From contig CM030934.1 of NCBI GenBank assembly GCA_018136815.1, forward strand, positions 5,769,987 to 5,833,986: a DNA stretch of 64,000 nt, read 5' to 3'. This DNA comes from Isochrysis galbana (taxonomy: Eukaryota > Haptophyta > Isochrysidales > Isochrysidaceae). The position numbers and the translations under genes are program-made. Positions 20,241 through 30,287 of the stretch are shown one piece after another (positions within the stretch are counted from its first letter, which is position 1; every line of letters begins with the position of its first letter). The notes under the pieces were generated by a model that saw only the letters and a program-made list of their open reading frames with translations, ran no database searches and was not told the origin of the DNA.

Positions 20241-20352
20241 ACGGGGAGGGAGAGAGGGGGAAGGGAGGGGGGGGGAGGGGCGAGCCGAGTGAGAAGCCCG
20301 CGCGCGCCTAGTGGGGGGGGGCCTTCCCGCCCTCCACCGCCGCCCGCTGCCC

Positions 20353-23118
20353 ATGCGCTCTCTCGCGCTCGCGCTGCTGCTGCTCGCGCGAGCACACGCG
20401 ATCGAGCAGCGGTATCCGTCGCACGAGCACTATTCAGACACCGTCGGCATGGTCAACTTCCAAGGAGACGAGCCCTGCCTCTCCAAGCCAAAGGTGGTCG
20501 CCGTCTCGTCGCTCCCTGAGGTGAGAGAGAAAAAGGGAGACAGGGAAGGGGGAATTGCGGCAGAGGCCTCTTGTGCAGGGCGGAGGGTGACGGAAGAGAG
20601 AGAGCCGTGTGCGTGCCGCACACTCCTCGTCCTGACACACGCCCCGCCGCCACATGTTGCGCAGATGAGCGCCATCGTCTCTCGGCACAAGTCGGTCAAG
20701 GCGGTCGGCGCGGGCATGTCGTGGTCACGGAACCAGATCGGCTGCGCGGCATCCGGAGGTGCAAACATCATCACGGCCGGTCTATGCGAGAAGCCCGAGC
20801 TCACTGCGACGATGCCTTTCTACCTCGCGCCGCCCTTGGGGACGGCGCGCATAGAGACGGCCGACATCCGTGTTGATGAAGCCGGGTTGACGGTGACGGT
20901 CATGTCATGCGTCACCATCCAGGCGCTCCTCGAGTTCTTGGCTGCTTATCGAACAAAAAATGCACCGGGTGGCTACATGCTGCCTTACCCCTCGACTTCG
21001 TTTGCCGGGCAGACCGTCGGAGGCGCCGTGAGCACGGCGACGTATGGCGCATCACTCGTCCATGGCAGCTGGTCAGCCAAGGTGCTCGAGATCTCCTACA
21101 TGAATGCCAAGGGCGAGCTTGTCCGTGGCATCACGGCGGCCACCCAGCCCCTCCTCTTTAAGGCTCTCAAGACCTCGGGTGGTCGGCTGGGCGTGGTGAT
21201 TGATGTCAAGCTAGCCATCGAGAGGCAGCGTTCCGTGGAGCTCCGCCATGAGCAAGACCTCGACATGGGCCTCTTTTTGAGGGAGGTCCGACAAACGGCT
21301 CAGCACGTCAAGGTGGCGATGGGCTTGCGCGACCCGCCCGCGTCATGCGAGGGGCAGCTCCCATGCGCGCAGTACGACCAGAATTTGAGGGCCGTGAGCA
21401 ACCAGCTTCACGCGGCATCGCTCGAGAAGGCCAATGTCCGCCTCATCGTCGAAGAGGGCCGGCCCCCTAGCATCTCAATGTCGATAGCCACGCTCGGTCA
21501 GGAGGGCAGCTTCGAGCCTCAGGCAAACCCCAACGAGGCGCGCAAGGAGAGGAACCGACTGGATTGGCTCGCGTACCTCGAGGGCACCTTCTTCGCTAGC
21601 CCGAACGCGGCGCACACATGGGCCGACGCGCTCAAGCAGAGCCCGCTCGCAGGCGCACACTTGTGGAAGCGGTTGGCCAATCCGGATGGCGACTCGCCCA
21701 ACATGTGGTACGCGGACCCGAAATCATGCCTCAGTGAGTCTTCGGCACGCACTGACCTACCCGTGCTGGCTACGCTTCTTCAATCAAACATCGATTACCT
21801 TGACCGCATCGAGCAGTCCCCGGAGATGTACCACCGGTGGACCGACCTGATAAAGGGCAGTGCATGCTATAACACAACGTCGCTTGGCGTGACCTACGAC
21901 AAAGCCGCCGACTGCCTCGTTGCCCTCACGCCAGTCTTGCACCACCTTCTCAACGACCACCGCAAAAAGGTGACCATTAGGCTGCGATTCACGGGTGTCG
22001 ACGACAGCTTCATCTCTCCTATGGGTCGGACGCCACGTATGTGGTTCGAGATGGACACGTTCCACGGGGAGGACATCCCGAGTGACATGATCGAGGTGCT
22101 CCGTGGAGAGCGGTGCAGTGCATCCCTCTCCTGGAGCGCCCATGGTCTGGGTGGCTCGTGGGTCGACCCCAAAGCCCCTCGTAACAGTACGGTGGAGCAG
22201 CTGGGGCCTGACTGGTGCAGCTTCGGCTGTGTGGCGATGCAGCACGACCCCACTGGCAAGTTTGAGGGCCATGGATGGGCGCGCGAGACGTGGACGTTCT
22301 CCGCTTACGACCCGATCTCACACCGCATCATCAACGGTGAGGCCTTCCAGGAGCATTGCTGCACCACGCCAGAGGACGGCTCCGAGTCCTCATTCGACAC
22401 AAGTCGCTGCATCTGCGCAGCCAACATCCGAGAGGACAGCGAAAAGGCGCAGATGGCATGCCACTTGATGAAGAACGACGAATTCCGCGGCATGTATTGC
22501 CCTTTGCCCGGGGGGCTCAAGGATTGGACGCTCATGTCAGGGTGCGACTGGAAGGCCTTCAAAGACGCGCACCATGCGCTCGGCATTCCAACTGGAGCGA
22601 ATATGCCTGACGGATGCAACCGCGCCCCTCCGTCGCCGTCGCCGCCGCCGTTCGTCAAGCCGCCCCCGCCTGACCCGCCGATCCCTCCATCGCCACCGCC
22701 ACCGCCGCCACCAAATCCGTCCCCACCGCACCCGCAACCAGTGCTGGTTGCCAGCACCATCTTGAGCCAAAACCCTGAGCTTTCGGATGAGATCGACTTG
22801 CTGGATGAGCCGGAAGAGCACGCTTTGTCGCCCGTGCTGCGAGTGACGGCCATCCTCGTCTCCTTAGTGTTGGAGCTGCTCTGCTTGTGGCGTTTGTGGC
22901 TCTGCTTCTGCCCGAGAGCCAACGATGGCCATCTCAAGATAGCTGGGACGCCAGACGATGCCCTGGCTGAGTTGGAAGAAGCTGAGGAGGAGGAGGAGGA
23001 GGAGTATCATGACGAGGAGTACGATGAAGAGTATGTAGAAGAGGAGGAAGGGCAGCAGTACTCGCATGGTCAACGCACACACAACGACAAGGATCCGGGC
23101 GAGACGGTGCTCGATTGA
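20353..23118 (+). CDS. FAD-linked sugar-lactone-oxidase-like protein with Pro-rich stalk, TM anchor and acidic tail, 873 aa
   Basis: Exons 20353-20520 and 20665-23118. The 144-bp GT-AG intron has length divisible by three and no in-frame stop. The ATG at 20353 begins a clear signal peptide (M-R-S-L-A-L-A-L-L-L-L-A-R-A-H-A). Near residue 71 is V-G-A-G-M-S-W, the FAD-pyrophosphate site of VAO-type oxidases; near 170 is G-Q-T-V-G-G-A-V-S-T-A-T-Y-G. These match aldonolactone oxidases such as ALO, GULO and GLDH, which make ascorbate-type products. The His that links FAD covalently in some members is Met here, so FAD should be noncovalent. After a Cys-rich region, about 709-748 is a Ser/Pro-Pro stalk like algal hydroxyproline-rich glycoproteins, then a TM helix (about 780-804) and a Glu/Asp/Tyr tail. 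Predicted type I membrane topology with the oxidase in the lumen or outside. Substrate unknown; the usual C-terminal HWxK was not found. Confidence 0.85.
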   Translation: MRSLALALLLLARAHAIEQRYPSHEHYSDTVGMVNFQGDEPCLSKPKVVAVSSLPEVREKKGDREGGIAAEASCAGRRVTEEREPCACRTLLVLTHAPPPHVAQMSAIVSRHKSVKAVGAGMSWSRNQIGCAASGGANIITAGLCEKPELTATMPFYLAPPLGTARIETADIRVDEAGLTVTVMSCVTIQALLEFLAAYRTKNAPGGYMLPYPSTSFAGQTVGGAVSTATYGASLVHGSWSAKVLEISYMNAKGELVRGITAATQPLLFKALKTSGGRLGVVIDVKLAIERQRSVELRHEQDLDMGLFLREVRQTAQHVKVAMGLRDPPASCEGQLPCAQYDQNLRAVSNQLHAASLEKANVRLIVEEGRPPSISMSIATLGQEGSFEPQANPNEARKERNRLDWLAYLEGTFFASPNAAHTWADALKQSPLAGAHLWKRLANPDGDSPNMWYADPKSCLSESSARTDLPVLATLLQSNIDYLDRIEQSPEMYHRWTDLIKGSACYNTTSLGVTYDKAADCLVALTPVLHHLLNDHRKKVTIRLRFTGVDDSFISPMGRTPRMWFEMDTFHGEDIPSDMIEVLRGERCSASLSWSAHGLGGSWVDPKAPRNSTVEQLGPDWCSFGCVAMQHDPTGKFEGHGWARETWTFSAYDPISHRIINGEAFQEHCCTTPEDGSESSFDTSRCICAANIREDSEKAQMACHLMKNDEFRGMYCPLPGGLKDWTLMSGCDWKAFKDAHHALGIPTGANMPDGCNRAPPSPSPPPFVKPPPPDPPIPPSPPPPPPPNPSPPHPQPVLVASTILSQNPELSDEIDLLDEPEEHALSPVLRVTAILVSLVLELLCLWRLWLCFCPRANDGHLKIAGTPDDALAELEEAEEEEEEEYHDEEYDEEYVEEEEGQQYSHGQRTHNDKDPGETVLD

Positions 23119-23817
23119 AACCGGCAGGCTCGACCATTGGGTGGCCACCGCCGCCTTGAGTGAGCAACATTCGCAGCCACCTGTCGCCTGTGGCGATCAC
23201 ACTAGATGATTGCTATTCTAATGAATTGATCCATCTGGGCACGGCAGTTGCAGCGCGGGTTGCTTTGGCGGCGCGTATGATCTTGCCGTTCCAAGGCCGT
23301 GTCCATCATCTATCTGGCGCACACGACGGGCAGAACACACGACCAAATAAGCCCTCGACTTGGAGGGAAGTGATCGAAGGTGAGGCCGTGGATTACCTGA
23401 ACGAGGCCGTGCGGCAATTGTTGATCACTCTCACTAAGCTTTCTTCGAGGATGACTTAATTCGTGCGAGCTGTTCACATGTCGCACATGTAGCGAAATCG
23501 CTCCACGATAAGTTGCACGCGAGTACAGGAGTATGTGCGCGCACACCATCCGCCATCGCAGTTTTGCTCGACGACTCTGTGTGACTTTGCGTGGCCCGGC
23601 ACCGTGTCTATCTATGTACGTGAATGTGCGTGTTGCATGTTGGGTTGCGATGGCAGGGGTGGATGTGCGTGCGCCCACGACGCAACAAAGCTGCATGATG
23701 GCGTGTCTGGTATGTTTGAAGTGTTGTCCAAGATCCAAGATCCGGGTATTTTGTCTTTATACACTATGTGATATTATTTGTGTCTGAGTCTACAACCATT
23801 ATTATGTACACCTATCA
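23119..23817. other. Intergenic, nothing recognised
   Basis: Unique-looking sequence between the oxidase gene and the retroposon target site. No supported ORF. Confidence 0.5.
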
Positions 23818-23833
23818 TTGAAACGATAGGGTC

Positions 23834-25556
23834 AACTAAGTTTATACTTGGTTCGCCCATGGGGGGGCACGAGCCCCCCTCTCTCTCCACCCCTCCCCTG
23901 CCGTTGGGGAGGAACCACCCATCCTCCTGGCATGCCTGATGGCTTGCCAGGAGGCCACTGCCCTGCTGACCCACTCTCCTACGGACAGGCTCGCCTGATT
24001 CGCTCGTCCTGGCCCCTCGTGGCCAGCCCATCTGACGAATTGTGATGGCCCTTAGGGCCTGAGGGCAATGAGGAAGGGGCAAAGCCGGCGGCAGGCGCGG
24101 CGAGGGAGACGACTTCGGAGGTGCTGACGGGCTGAAGCCCGTCAGCAGAGGAAGGCGGGCAGGCGGGCTTGAGCGAGGGCGAGGACGGCGGCGAAAGCGA
24201 CATTGAGCGAGTAGCGAGAGGCGAGGGCGAGTGAGAGGAGGGCTGTGGTGGCAGGGGCTGGTGAGGCGAGGCGAGATTGTAAGGTCTGAGTGTTACGAGA
24301 GCGAGAGCGACGAGAACGGGAGCGACGGATGACGACTGACGACAGGACGACGGACAGAGACACCCAGGAAAACACCCCGACTCTCGCCCCACGACTTTCT
24401 CACATAACTCGACTGAAATCAAACCCAAACACTCCGATCAGACAACGACGGACGACGATCAAAGGGCGATCTGTCGGCGATCTTGTCTGGAACGGGAATC
24501 GCACCATAACGGAATCGAGGGGCAATCTTGCCGCACAGGATTCCAAGAGACTTACCAAATAAGACGAAAGAAGTGCGGTGTGCCTAAGGGGGAGATGCGA
24601 TGAGATTGCAAATTAAACCTGATTGCCCCCAGAAGTAGATAAAGAACCGCGGAGAAGATAGCGAATTAAACCTAGTTGCGAGGCGCCTGGGAGGAAGAGA
24701 GGTGGGGAAACTTCCCTTCTCTTTCGAGAGAAAGAGAGAGAGCGCTCCACAACCCCCGATCCCATGCATCCAAGCGAAGCTTTTGACCGAGAACGAGAGA
24801 AAGCAGAGAATTATAACGATAAATACCGAACGACGAAGAGAAGCCTAACGAGTGTCGATTCGCGAATGCGACACCCCCCTGCCAGGATCGAGCGTCCCGC
24901 GAGGAAAGAACAGAACCTAACGGATAGCGGAGAGCTCCAAACAAGCCGCGAGAAAGGCGGAAGAGCAATCCTGAACGGGACCGAATGAGCCAAGAGCGAA
25001 GAGCGAATAAAACCGAAGAGCGAATGAAACAATAAATCTGAAGAGCGAATGAAACAATAAATCCGAATGGATGGAGAGCCGCGCGCCCAACGCCGAACCA
25101 AGACGGAAGACGTGATGAGCGACGCACCGAGAAGTTACGAATTACGAACAACGGTCGCCAGCAGGCAGCTGCTGGCCTGTCGCAGGCACGCCATCGCGCG
25201 TGCCGCAGGAGAGAGGAGAGAGAGCGCGGAGAAGGGGGTGGGCTGAGCGAGAGCTCCGCCCACCGAAAAATAGGTAAGTCCCGCACCTGTTTACAGGATA
25301 ACGTCGGGACTGAGGACGCCGCCAGCCCGGTAGGCGTAGGAGGAAGGAGGGAACGGATCACCGGGGGGGGGCGCGGGCCACCGGACCATATCTAAGCCCT
25401 TTTCCCCTATCCCCCTAGTAGTGTACGGGGGGAGTCGCCTGATGGTGGGGGGGAAAGGGCCGGGGGAGTGGGGGTGTAGAAAGTTTTCCTACGTGAGTAG
25501 AAAGTAGAGGGTCCACGGCCGCGTGTGCGGTGAGACTATTAAGAAGTTTAGTTTAG
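23834..25556 (-). mobile_element. Retroposon, long form, flanked by 16-bp target duplication
   Basis: The 16-mer TTGAAACGATAGGGTC occurs at 23818-23833 and again at 25557-25572, exactly bounding this element. Read on the minus strand it starts near a (TAAAC)n run and CTTAATAGTCTCACC, and ends CCAAGTATAAACTTAGTT. Its first 400 bases (25545-25150) match 58077-58458 and its last 200 (24040-23834) match 58610-58819. The middle 1.1 kb is not in the other copies. A duplication this long points to target-primed reverse transcription rather than an LTR or DNA element. No protein domain was recognised, so it is probably non-autonomous. The boundary is uncertain by up to four bases because TTGA is shared by element end and target. 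Confidence 0.85.
25005..25072. repeat. Short tandem repeat inside retroposon
   Basis: Three head-to-tail units based on GAAGAGCGAATGAAACAATAA, the first one degenerate. Confidence 0.7.
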
Positions 25557-25572
25557 TTGAAACGATAGGGTC

Positions 25573-26336
25573 ATGGAGCGCGCGCCGCCTCCCTCCCTCG
25601 CCACTGCCGCCCTCGCTGAGATCGACGATCTTTTGATGGACACGCCGCTGTCGCCGAAGCGACCGCGCCCAAACGACACGCCCAGCCAAGTGGGCACAGA
25701 AGCCACCTCACCACACCCCTGCATCACCGCGAACAGCGCACGAACAGCACACATGGAAATAGCCATGCTGGTCCACTGGACCCATCTCACCCTCTCACCC
25801 TCCACAGCGACACCCACCACACCCCACCAGCTGGACGATCCAATAGGGAAGGCCTCCGGGCCTGGCCCCTACACTGCCGCGGCACCGCCCTCGTGCTTGT
25901 GCACGAGGGGCCGGCCCGGCGCCATCAGAAGCCCAGCCCCTTTGAGGGCTGCAACCGGTCGCACGCTCGCACGCCGAGGACGCTGCTGCGACGGTGGAGC
26001 GGCAGGGAGGGGATGCGGGCCGAGGGGGCCAGAACCTTTCATCGTTCATCCTAGTAGGCTCTGATCGGTCTATGGCCCTGAGGCTCCGCCCTTCCTCCCT
26101 CTGCCATCTGCGGCGGCATCTCTTGCCGCGCTTCCGCAACCCACAGCGCCCTCATCCGGGGACCACACCTGTACGTCCAGGTGGCCGCGAGCCAGCGAGC
26201 CACCACCCGCCACGCGCACAGTAGACAGTAGAGCAACGAGCAGCCCAACATCAACACCCACACAGCGTCCGCACACCACAGCACACACGGCAGCACAGCC
26301 AACACACACAGGAACAAGAACAAGAACAACCATCCC
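25573..26336. other. Region with an unassigned ORF
   Basis: A plus-strand frame opens at 25573 directly after the target duplication (M-E-R-A-P-P-P-S-L-A-T-A-A-L-A-E-I-D-D-L-L) and runs to 26064. The first 60 residues look protein-like (Asp/Leu helix, P-K-R-P-R-P basic patch) and the rest does not. It may be a gene or element fragment into which the retroposon inserted. No family recognised. Confidence 0.25.
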
Positions 26337-26440
26337 CATCCGGGTGGGATATGCGTATATGGTATTCGGTGGGGTCCCCCATCCGGATGGATCGTCGAAA
26401 ACGGGCACGCAGCGCGCCCGGCATCGGTTCGAAGTTGGGC
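26337..26440 (+). repeat. 104-bp direct repeat, left copy
   Basis: Nearly identical to 26544-26647 (offset 207 bp), including GGGGTCCCCCATCCGGATGG and GCGCCCGGCATCGGTTCGAA. It carries a small inverted repeat of its own (CATCCGGGTG against CATCCGGATGG). Confidence 0.9.
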
Positions 26441-26543
26441 TCTCCGGGCCTCCCTCGGTGACGGCTCAACGTTCAATGGGCTCGGCGGATGGGTGATTTC
26501 GACGAGGGTTCGTTCGGCGCGCGGCCTGCCCGATTGGCGTGAC

Positions 26544-26647
26544 CATCCGGGTGGGACATGCGTATTTGGTATCCGGTGGGGTCCCCCATCCGGATGGATC
26601 GTCGAAAACGGGCACGCAGCGCGCCCGGCATCGGTTCGAAGTTGAGC
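26544..26647 (+). repeat. 104-bp direct repeat, right copy
   Basis: Partner of 26337-26440. It is embedded in a longer stretch (26493-26702) that aligns with 2988-3196. Confidence 0.9.
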
Positions 26648-27139
26648 TTTTCAAGCTTTTAGCTTTTGCGATTTTAGCGTCTTTTGTCAGTTTTCGATTA
26701 CGTTTTGTTGTGGGGGCCCACGGGGGGGGTCCGGGTCCTAATGGGCCCCGGATATGTGCTAGTTGGGTGTATTGGGAACTTTCTACCGAAAAAAATCCTC
26801 ATCCTCAAATTTCCTCAATTCTGATATGGTCATTTTACACCCCTAATAAAAAACACTGTTTGACCGCCCTAGCAGGCGCGCGTCGCACAGCTCGACCTGT
26901 GGCCTGTGGTGCACTTTTGTGGTCGACGTCAATTTCGCACGAGCGCGAACACGTTTTTGGGTCTGTGTGTTGAATGGCGTCGAAAATGTGCATATTCCAT
27001 ATTTCTTATAAGATTCTGTCGAATATACCCACATTTCCAGTGTAATACCAATACCCTAAAAATCGCGTGATAAAACCTCAATCTTGACTTAGTGAATTTT
27101 CATCCTTAGAAATTAAAAGGCGTGTTTGACCGCCCTAAT
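26648..27139. other. AT-richer noncoding stretch with a duplicated 15-mer
   Basis: TGTTTGACCGCCCTA occurs at 26857-26871 and 27123-27137, each after a similar ATTTT...CCTAA...AAAA block, suggesting a diverged tandem unit of about 266 bp. No gene. Confidence 0.5.
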
Positions 27140-27335
27140 GAGGGGCTTGGACGAGCGAACCAGGCGAGCCTGTGGGGAAGAGAGTGGGAGTGGGTCAGCA
27201 GGGCAGTCTCCTCCTGGCAAGCCATCAGGCATGCCAGGAGCCAGGAGGATGGGTGGTTCCTCCCCCACGGCAGGGGAGGAGTGGAGAGAGAGGGGGCTCG
27301 TGCCCCCCCATGGGCGAACCAAGTATAAACTTAGT
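27140..27335 (+). repeat. Retroposon family copy, 3' module only
   Basis: Matches the 3' 200 bases of 58061-58819, from GGCGAGCCTGTGGGGAAG to the end GGGCGAACCAAGTATAAACT. The 5' part is missing, as expected for a 5'-truncated insertion. Confidence 0.85.
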
Positions 27336-28315
27336 TGAGGGGTAGAGACCCCTAAGAGACAAGTAACAAGACAGCTTTCGCCACTCACCCCCCCGTCTCT
27401 AATCTGCCACAATGCTGCCAAAAAACACGGAGGGATGGGGCGTGTGGTTGTGGTTGTGGTTCGAATGATTTAATTCTAACATTTCGAGGCCCCCCCCGGG
27501 AATGGGGACCATCTATGGAAACCAACAACGGGGCAGCCGGGGGACGATCCTTGGAACGAGAAGTGGGGGGGGGGGGGGGCGTCTGAACGCTTCATTCGCC
27601 GTTCTCTTCTAAGCTTAGACAATTTAGCCCTCCTCAAAGCACTCATCCAAAGACTTCCATATTCCATCGGGCTGCGAGCCCGATGTGTGGGACGCCCCCC
27701 CCCCCCCCCCCCGGGTCACCTCCCTCCTCCGTTCGTTTGGAGTACAGATTAAAGTATGTGTGAGCACGCATCTCCAGCACACATCCCCTTCTGGTCGAGC
27801 GCAAGCAAGACTTCTCTGGGAGTGGAGACTCTCTATCTAGGAGTACTCTACCCGTGTACATTGCACATTTCATTTTCATCCTCGTGGTCCACTTGGACAG
27901 GTTTCGATGTGGGTGGCGTCGAGGAGGAGAGGAAAAAGAGAGCGAGGGAGAGGATGACAGAGCTATGAGTGAGCGAGAGAGAGAGGTGCTCTACGGAGAG
28001 GGAGAAGAGACAAAGAGAAGAGAAAAGCACAGAGAAGAGAAGAAAGACGACCCGCCCGCCTCTGAGACGGAAGAGAGAAGACTGAGGGAAAAAGGAAGTG
28101 TACTTTACAGAGTACCTCTACTCCGGAAGTACTACTCCCAGAGCGAGAAAGTCAGAGGGAAGGAAGTAAAACGAAGGGAAGAGGCCGGGGAAGGAGAGCA
28201 GAGCGAGAGCGCGGCCGCCGGCGGACGGTGAGTGTGTGTGCGTGGGTACGGACACGGACACTCCCTCCTCTCTCCCTGGCTCCCCTTGTCGTTTGGGTGT
28301 GGACGTGGCGGGCAG
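27336..28315. other. Intergenic with G/C homopolymers and GA-rich leader
   Basis: G-run at about 27565-27580 and C-run at about 27696-27713. 27917-28210 is strongly purine-rich on the plus strand, the one clear exception to the pyrimidine-leader pattern; a short CT block (28258-28300) still lies just before the P5CDH start. Confidence 0.5.
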
Positions 28316-30287
28316 ATGCTTGTCTCCCCATGCTCCCCGCGCGCGCGCATGCTCGCGCCCGCCCGCCGTATGCTCTCCGTCCCATCATGGGCCAGCGTCG
28401 ACCCACGAGCGATGAGTGCCACCGCTCCGGCGATTGGCCGCAACCTGGTGGGCGGGCGCTGGTTCGAAGCGGAGCGGACGATGGAGCTTCCCGATCCGCT
28501 ACACGGTGGGACTATGATGCGCGTGCCCCACACCGCCGCCCATGAGGTTGGCGAGTACATCGAGCGCATGAAGAACTGCCCGCGCTCGGGCCTCCACAAC
28601 CCGATCAAGAACCCTGAGAGGTACAACATGCTTGGCGCCCTGATGGCGGAGGCGGCGCAGGAGATGCGAAAGCCAGAGGTTCTCGACTTTTACGCCAGGC
28701 TTATCCAGCGCGTCGTGCCCAAGTCGATGCCCCAATGCGTCGGTGAGCCCACCGTGACTCGTAAGTTCATGGAGAACTACTCATGTGACCAAGTCCGCTT
28801 CCTTGCCAACTCGTTTGGAGTGCCTGGTGATCATAGGGGGCAGGTCTCGATGGGGATGCGGTTCCCGTATGGCGGCGTGGCCGTCATTACGCCCTTCAAC
28901 TTCCCGCTCGAGATTCCGTCTCTGCAGACCCTCTCGGCTCTCTTCATGGGCAACCAGCCGCTTACGAAGGTGCGCTTCCGCCGCAGCTTGCGCGGGAACA
29001 TCCGTGTATTCGGCGCGAGCCCTGTTCGCTAAGGACACTCACCACCCGCGCGACTGGTCGCAGGTCGATTGGAAGGTGGCCATTGTGATGGAGCAGTTTA
29101 TCCGCATGCTCCACCACTGTGGCCTCCCAAAGACAGACATCGACTTCCTGTACTCGGATGGCCCCATCATGAACGAGATCCTCATCAAGGGCGAGTGCAA
29201 AATGACCCTTTTCACGGGATCTCAGGCGGTGGCGGATAAGCTCGCCGTCGATTTGAAGGGGCGGGTCAAGTTAGAAGACGCCGGGTTCGATTGGAAAGTG
29301 CGAGAAAAGCTTGCCTCCCCCCCATGTTGCGGATTTTCGCATTGGGCGCTTCGGTAGTGTGATGAGCTCACTCCCAACGACGCCTTCATGCCCCGTCATC
29401 TGTAGGTGCTGGGCCCCGACCCCGCCGAAGTCGACTACGTCATCTGGCAGGCAGACCAAGATGCCTACGCCTTCTCGGGTCAGAAGTGCTCCGCGCAGTC
29501 GATGCTTGTTGCCCATGAGAACTGGATGAAGTTGGGGATCATCGACAGACTCAAGGCGCAGGCGGCTAAGCGCTCGCTCGCCGATCTGACGTGCTCCCCC
29601 GTGCTATCCTGGTCGACCCCGCGAATCCTCGCGCACATTGAGGCGTGCCTCAAGCTGCCGGGTGCCGAGCTCGCCTTTGGTGGGTCCCCCCTCACGGGGC
29701 ACTCCATCCCCGACTGCTACGGAGCCGTTGAGCCAACGGCGGTATACGTCCCCATTGAGACCATCATGGCGTCCGACGACAACTTTGCGCTCGCAACGAC
29801 CGAGCTTTTCGGACCCTTCCAAATCATCACCAGTTACAAGGAGAATCAGCTGCCTCTCGTCCTCCAGATGCTCAACCGCATGAAAAATCATCTCACCGCA
29901 GGCGTCGTCTCGAACGACCCGCATGTGCGGCACTCCCCGTCCGGACCGCTGCCGCCCTAACAGTTGCTGCTTCCTCACACTGCCGCTGCCGCCCCAACGG
30001 TTGGCTTGTCTTGCTGCTTGCTCGCACTTCTTCCCCTACTCACACCCCACCTCGCTGCTCAGTTCATCGACGAAGTTCTTGGAAACACCATCAGCGGCAC
30101 GACTTACGCCGGGATCCGCGCGCGCACCACTGCGGCACCACAGCAGCACTGGTTCGGCCCATCGGGAGATCCGCGCGCCGGCGGCATCCACACCGCTGAT
30201 GCGATCAAGCTCTGCTGGTCTTCCCACCGCGAGGTCATCTACGACCACGGCCCGGTCGCCAGCGAGTGGGTGGGCAAGACCTCGTGA
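28316..30287 (+). CDS. P5CDH: Delta-1-pyrroline-5-carboxylate dehydrogenase (ALDH12-like), 543 aa
   Basis: Four exons: 28316-28969, 29064-29297, 29406-29924 and 30063-30287 (introns 94, 108 and 138 bp, GT-AG, all phase 0). The joined protein follows plant ALDH12 along its length: G-L-H-N-P-I-K-N-P-E-R-Y, D-F-Y-A-R-L-I-Q-R-V, T-P-F-N-F-P-L-E-I-P, T-L-F-T-G-S, L-E-D-A-G-F-D-W-K, S-G-Q-K-C-S-A-Q-S (catalytic Cys), F-G-P-F-Q-I-I, and H-W-F-G-P-S-G-D-P-R. It oxidises P5C/glutamate semialdehyde to glutamate with NAD, the second step of proline breakdown, normally in mitochondria. The first about 35 residues are Arg/Pro/Ser-rich with no acids until residue 30, a plausible mitochondrial presequence. 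Alternative ATGs lie at 28232 and 28349; the presequence favours 28316 or 28349. Confidence 0.96.

Noticed and set aside
23834-25556. Solo LTR or DNA transposon
   Set aside because: The 16-bp target duplication is too long for LTR (4-6) or common DNA elements (2-10), and no inverted ends are visible.
28785-29357. Long frame over P5CDH exon 2
   Set aside because: Its first half is a shadow of exon 1 in another frame; only 29064-29297 is the real exon.
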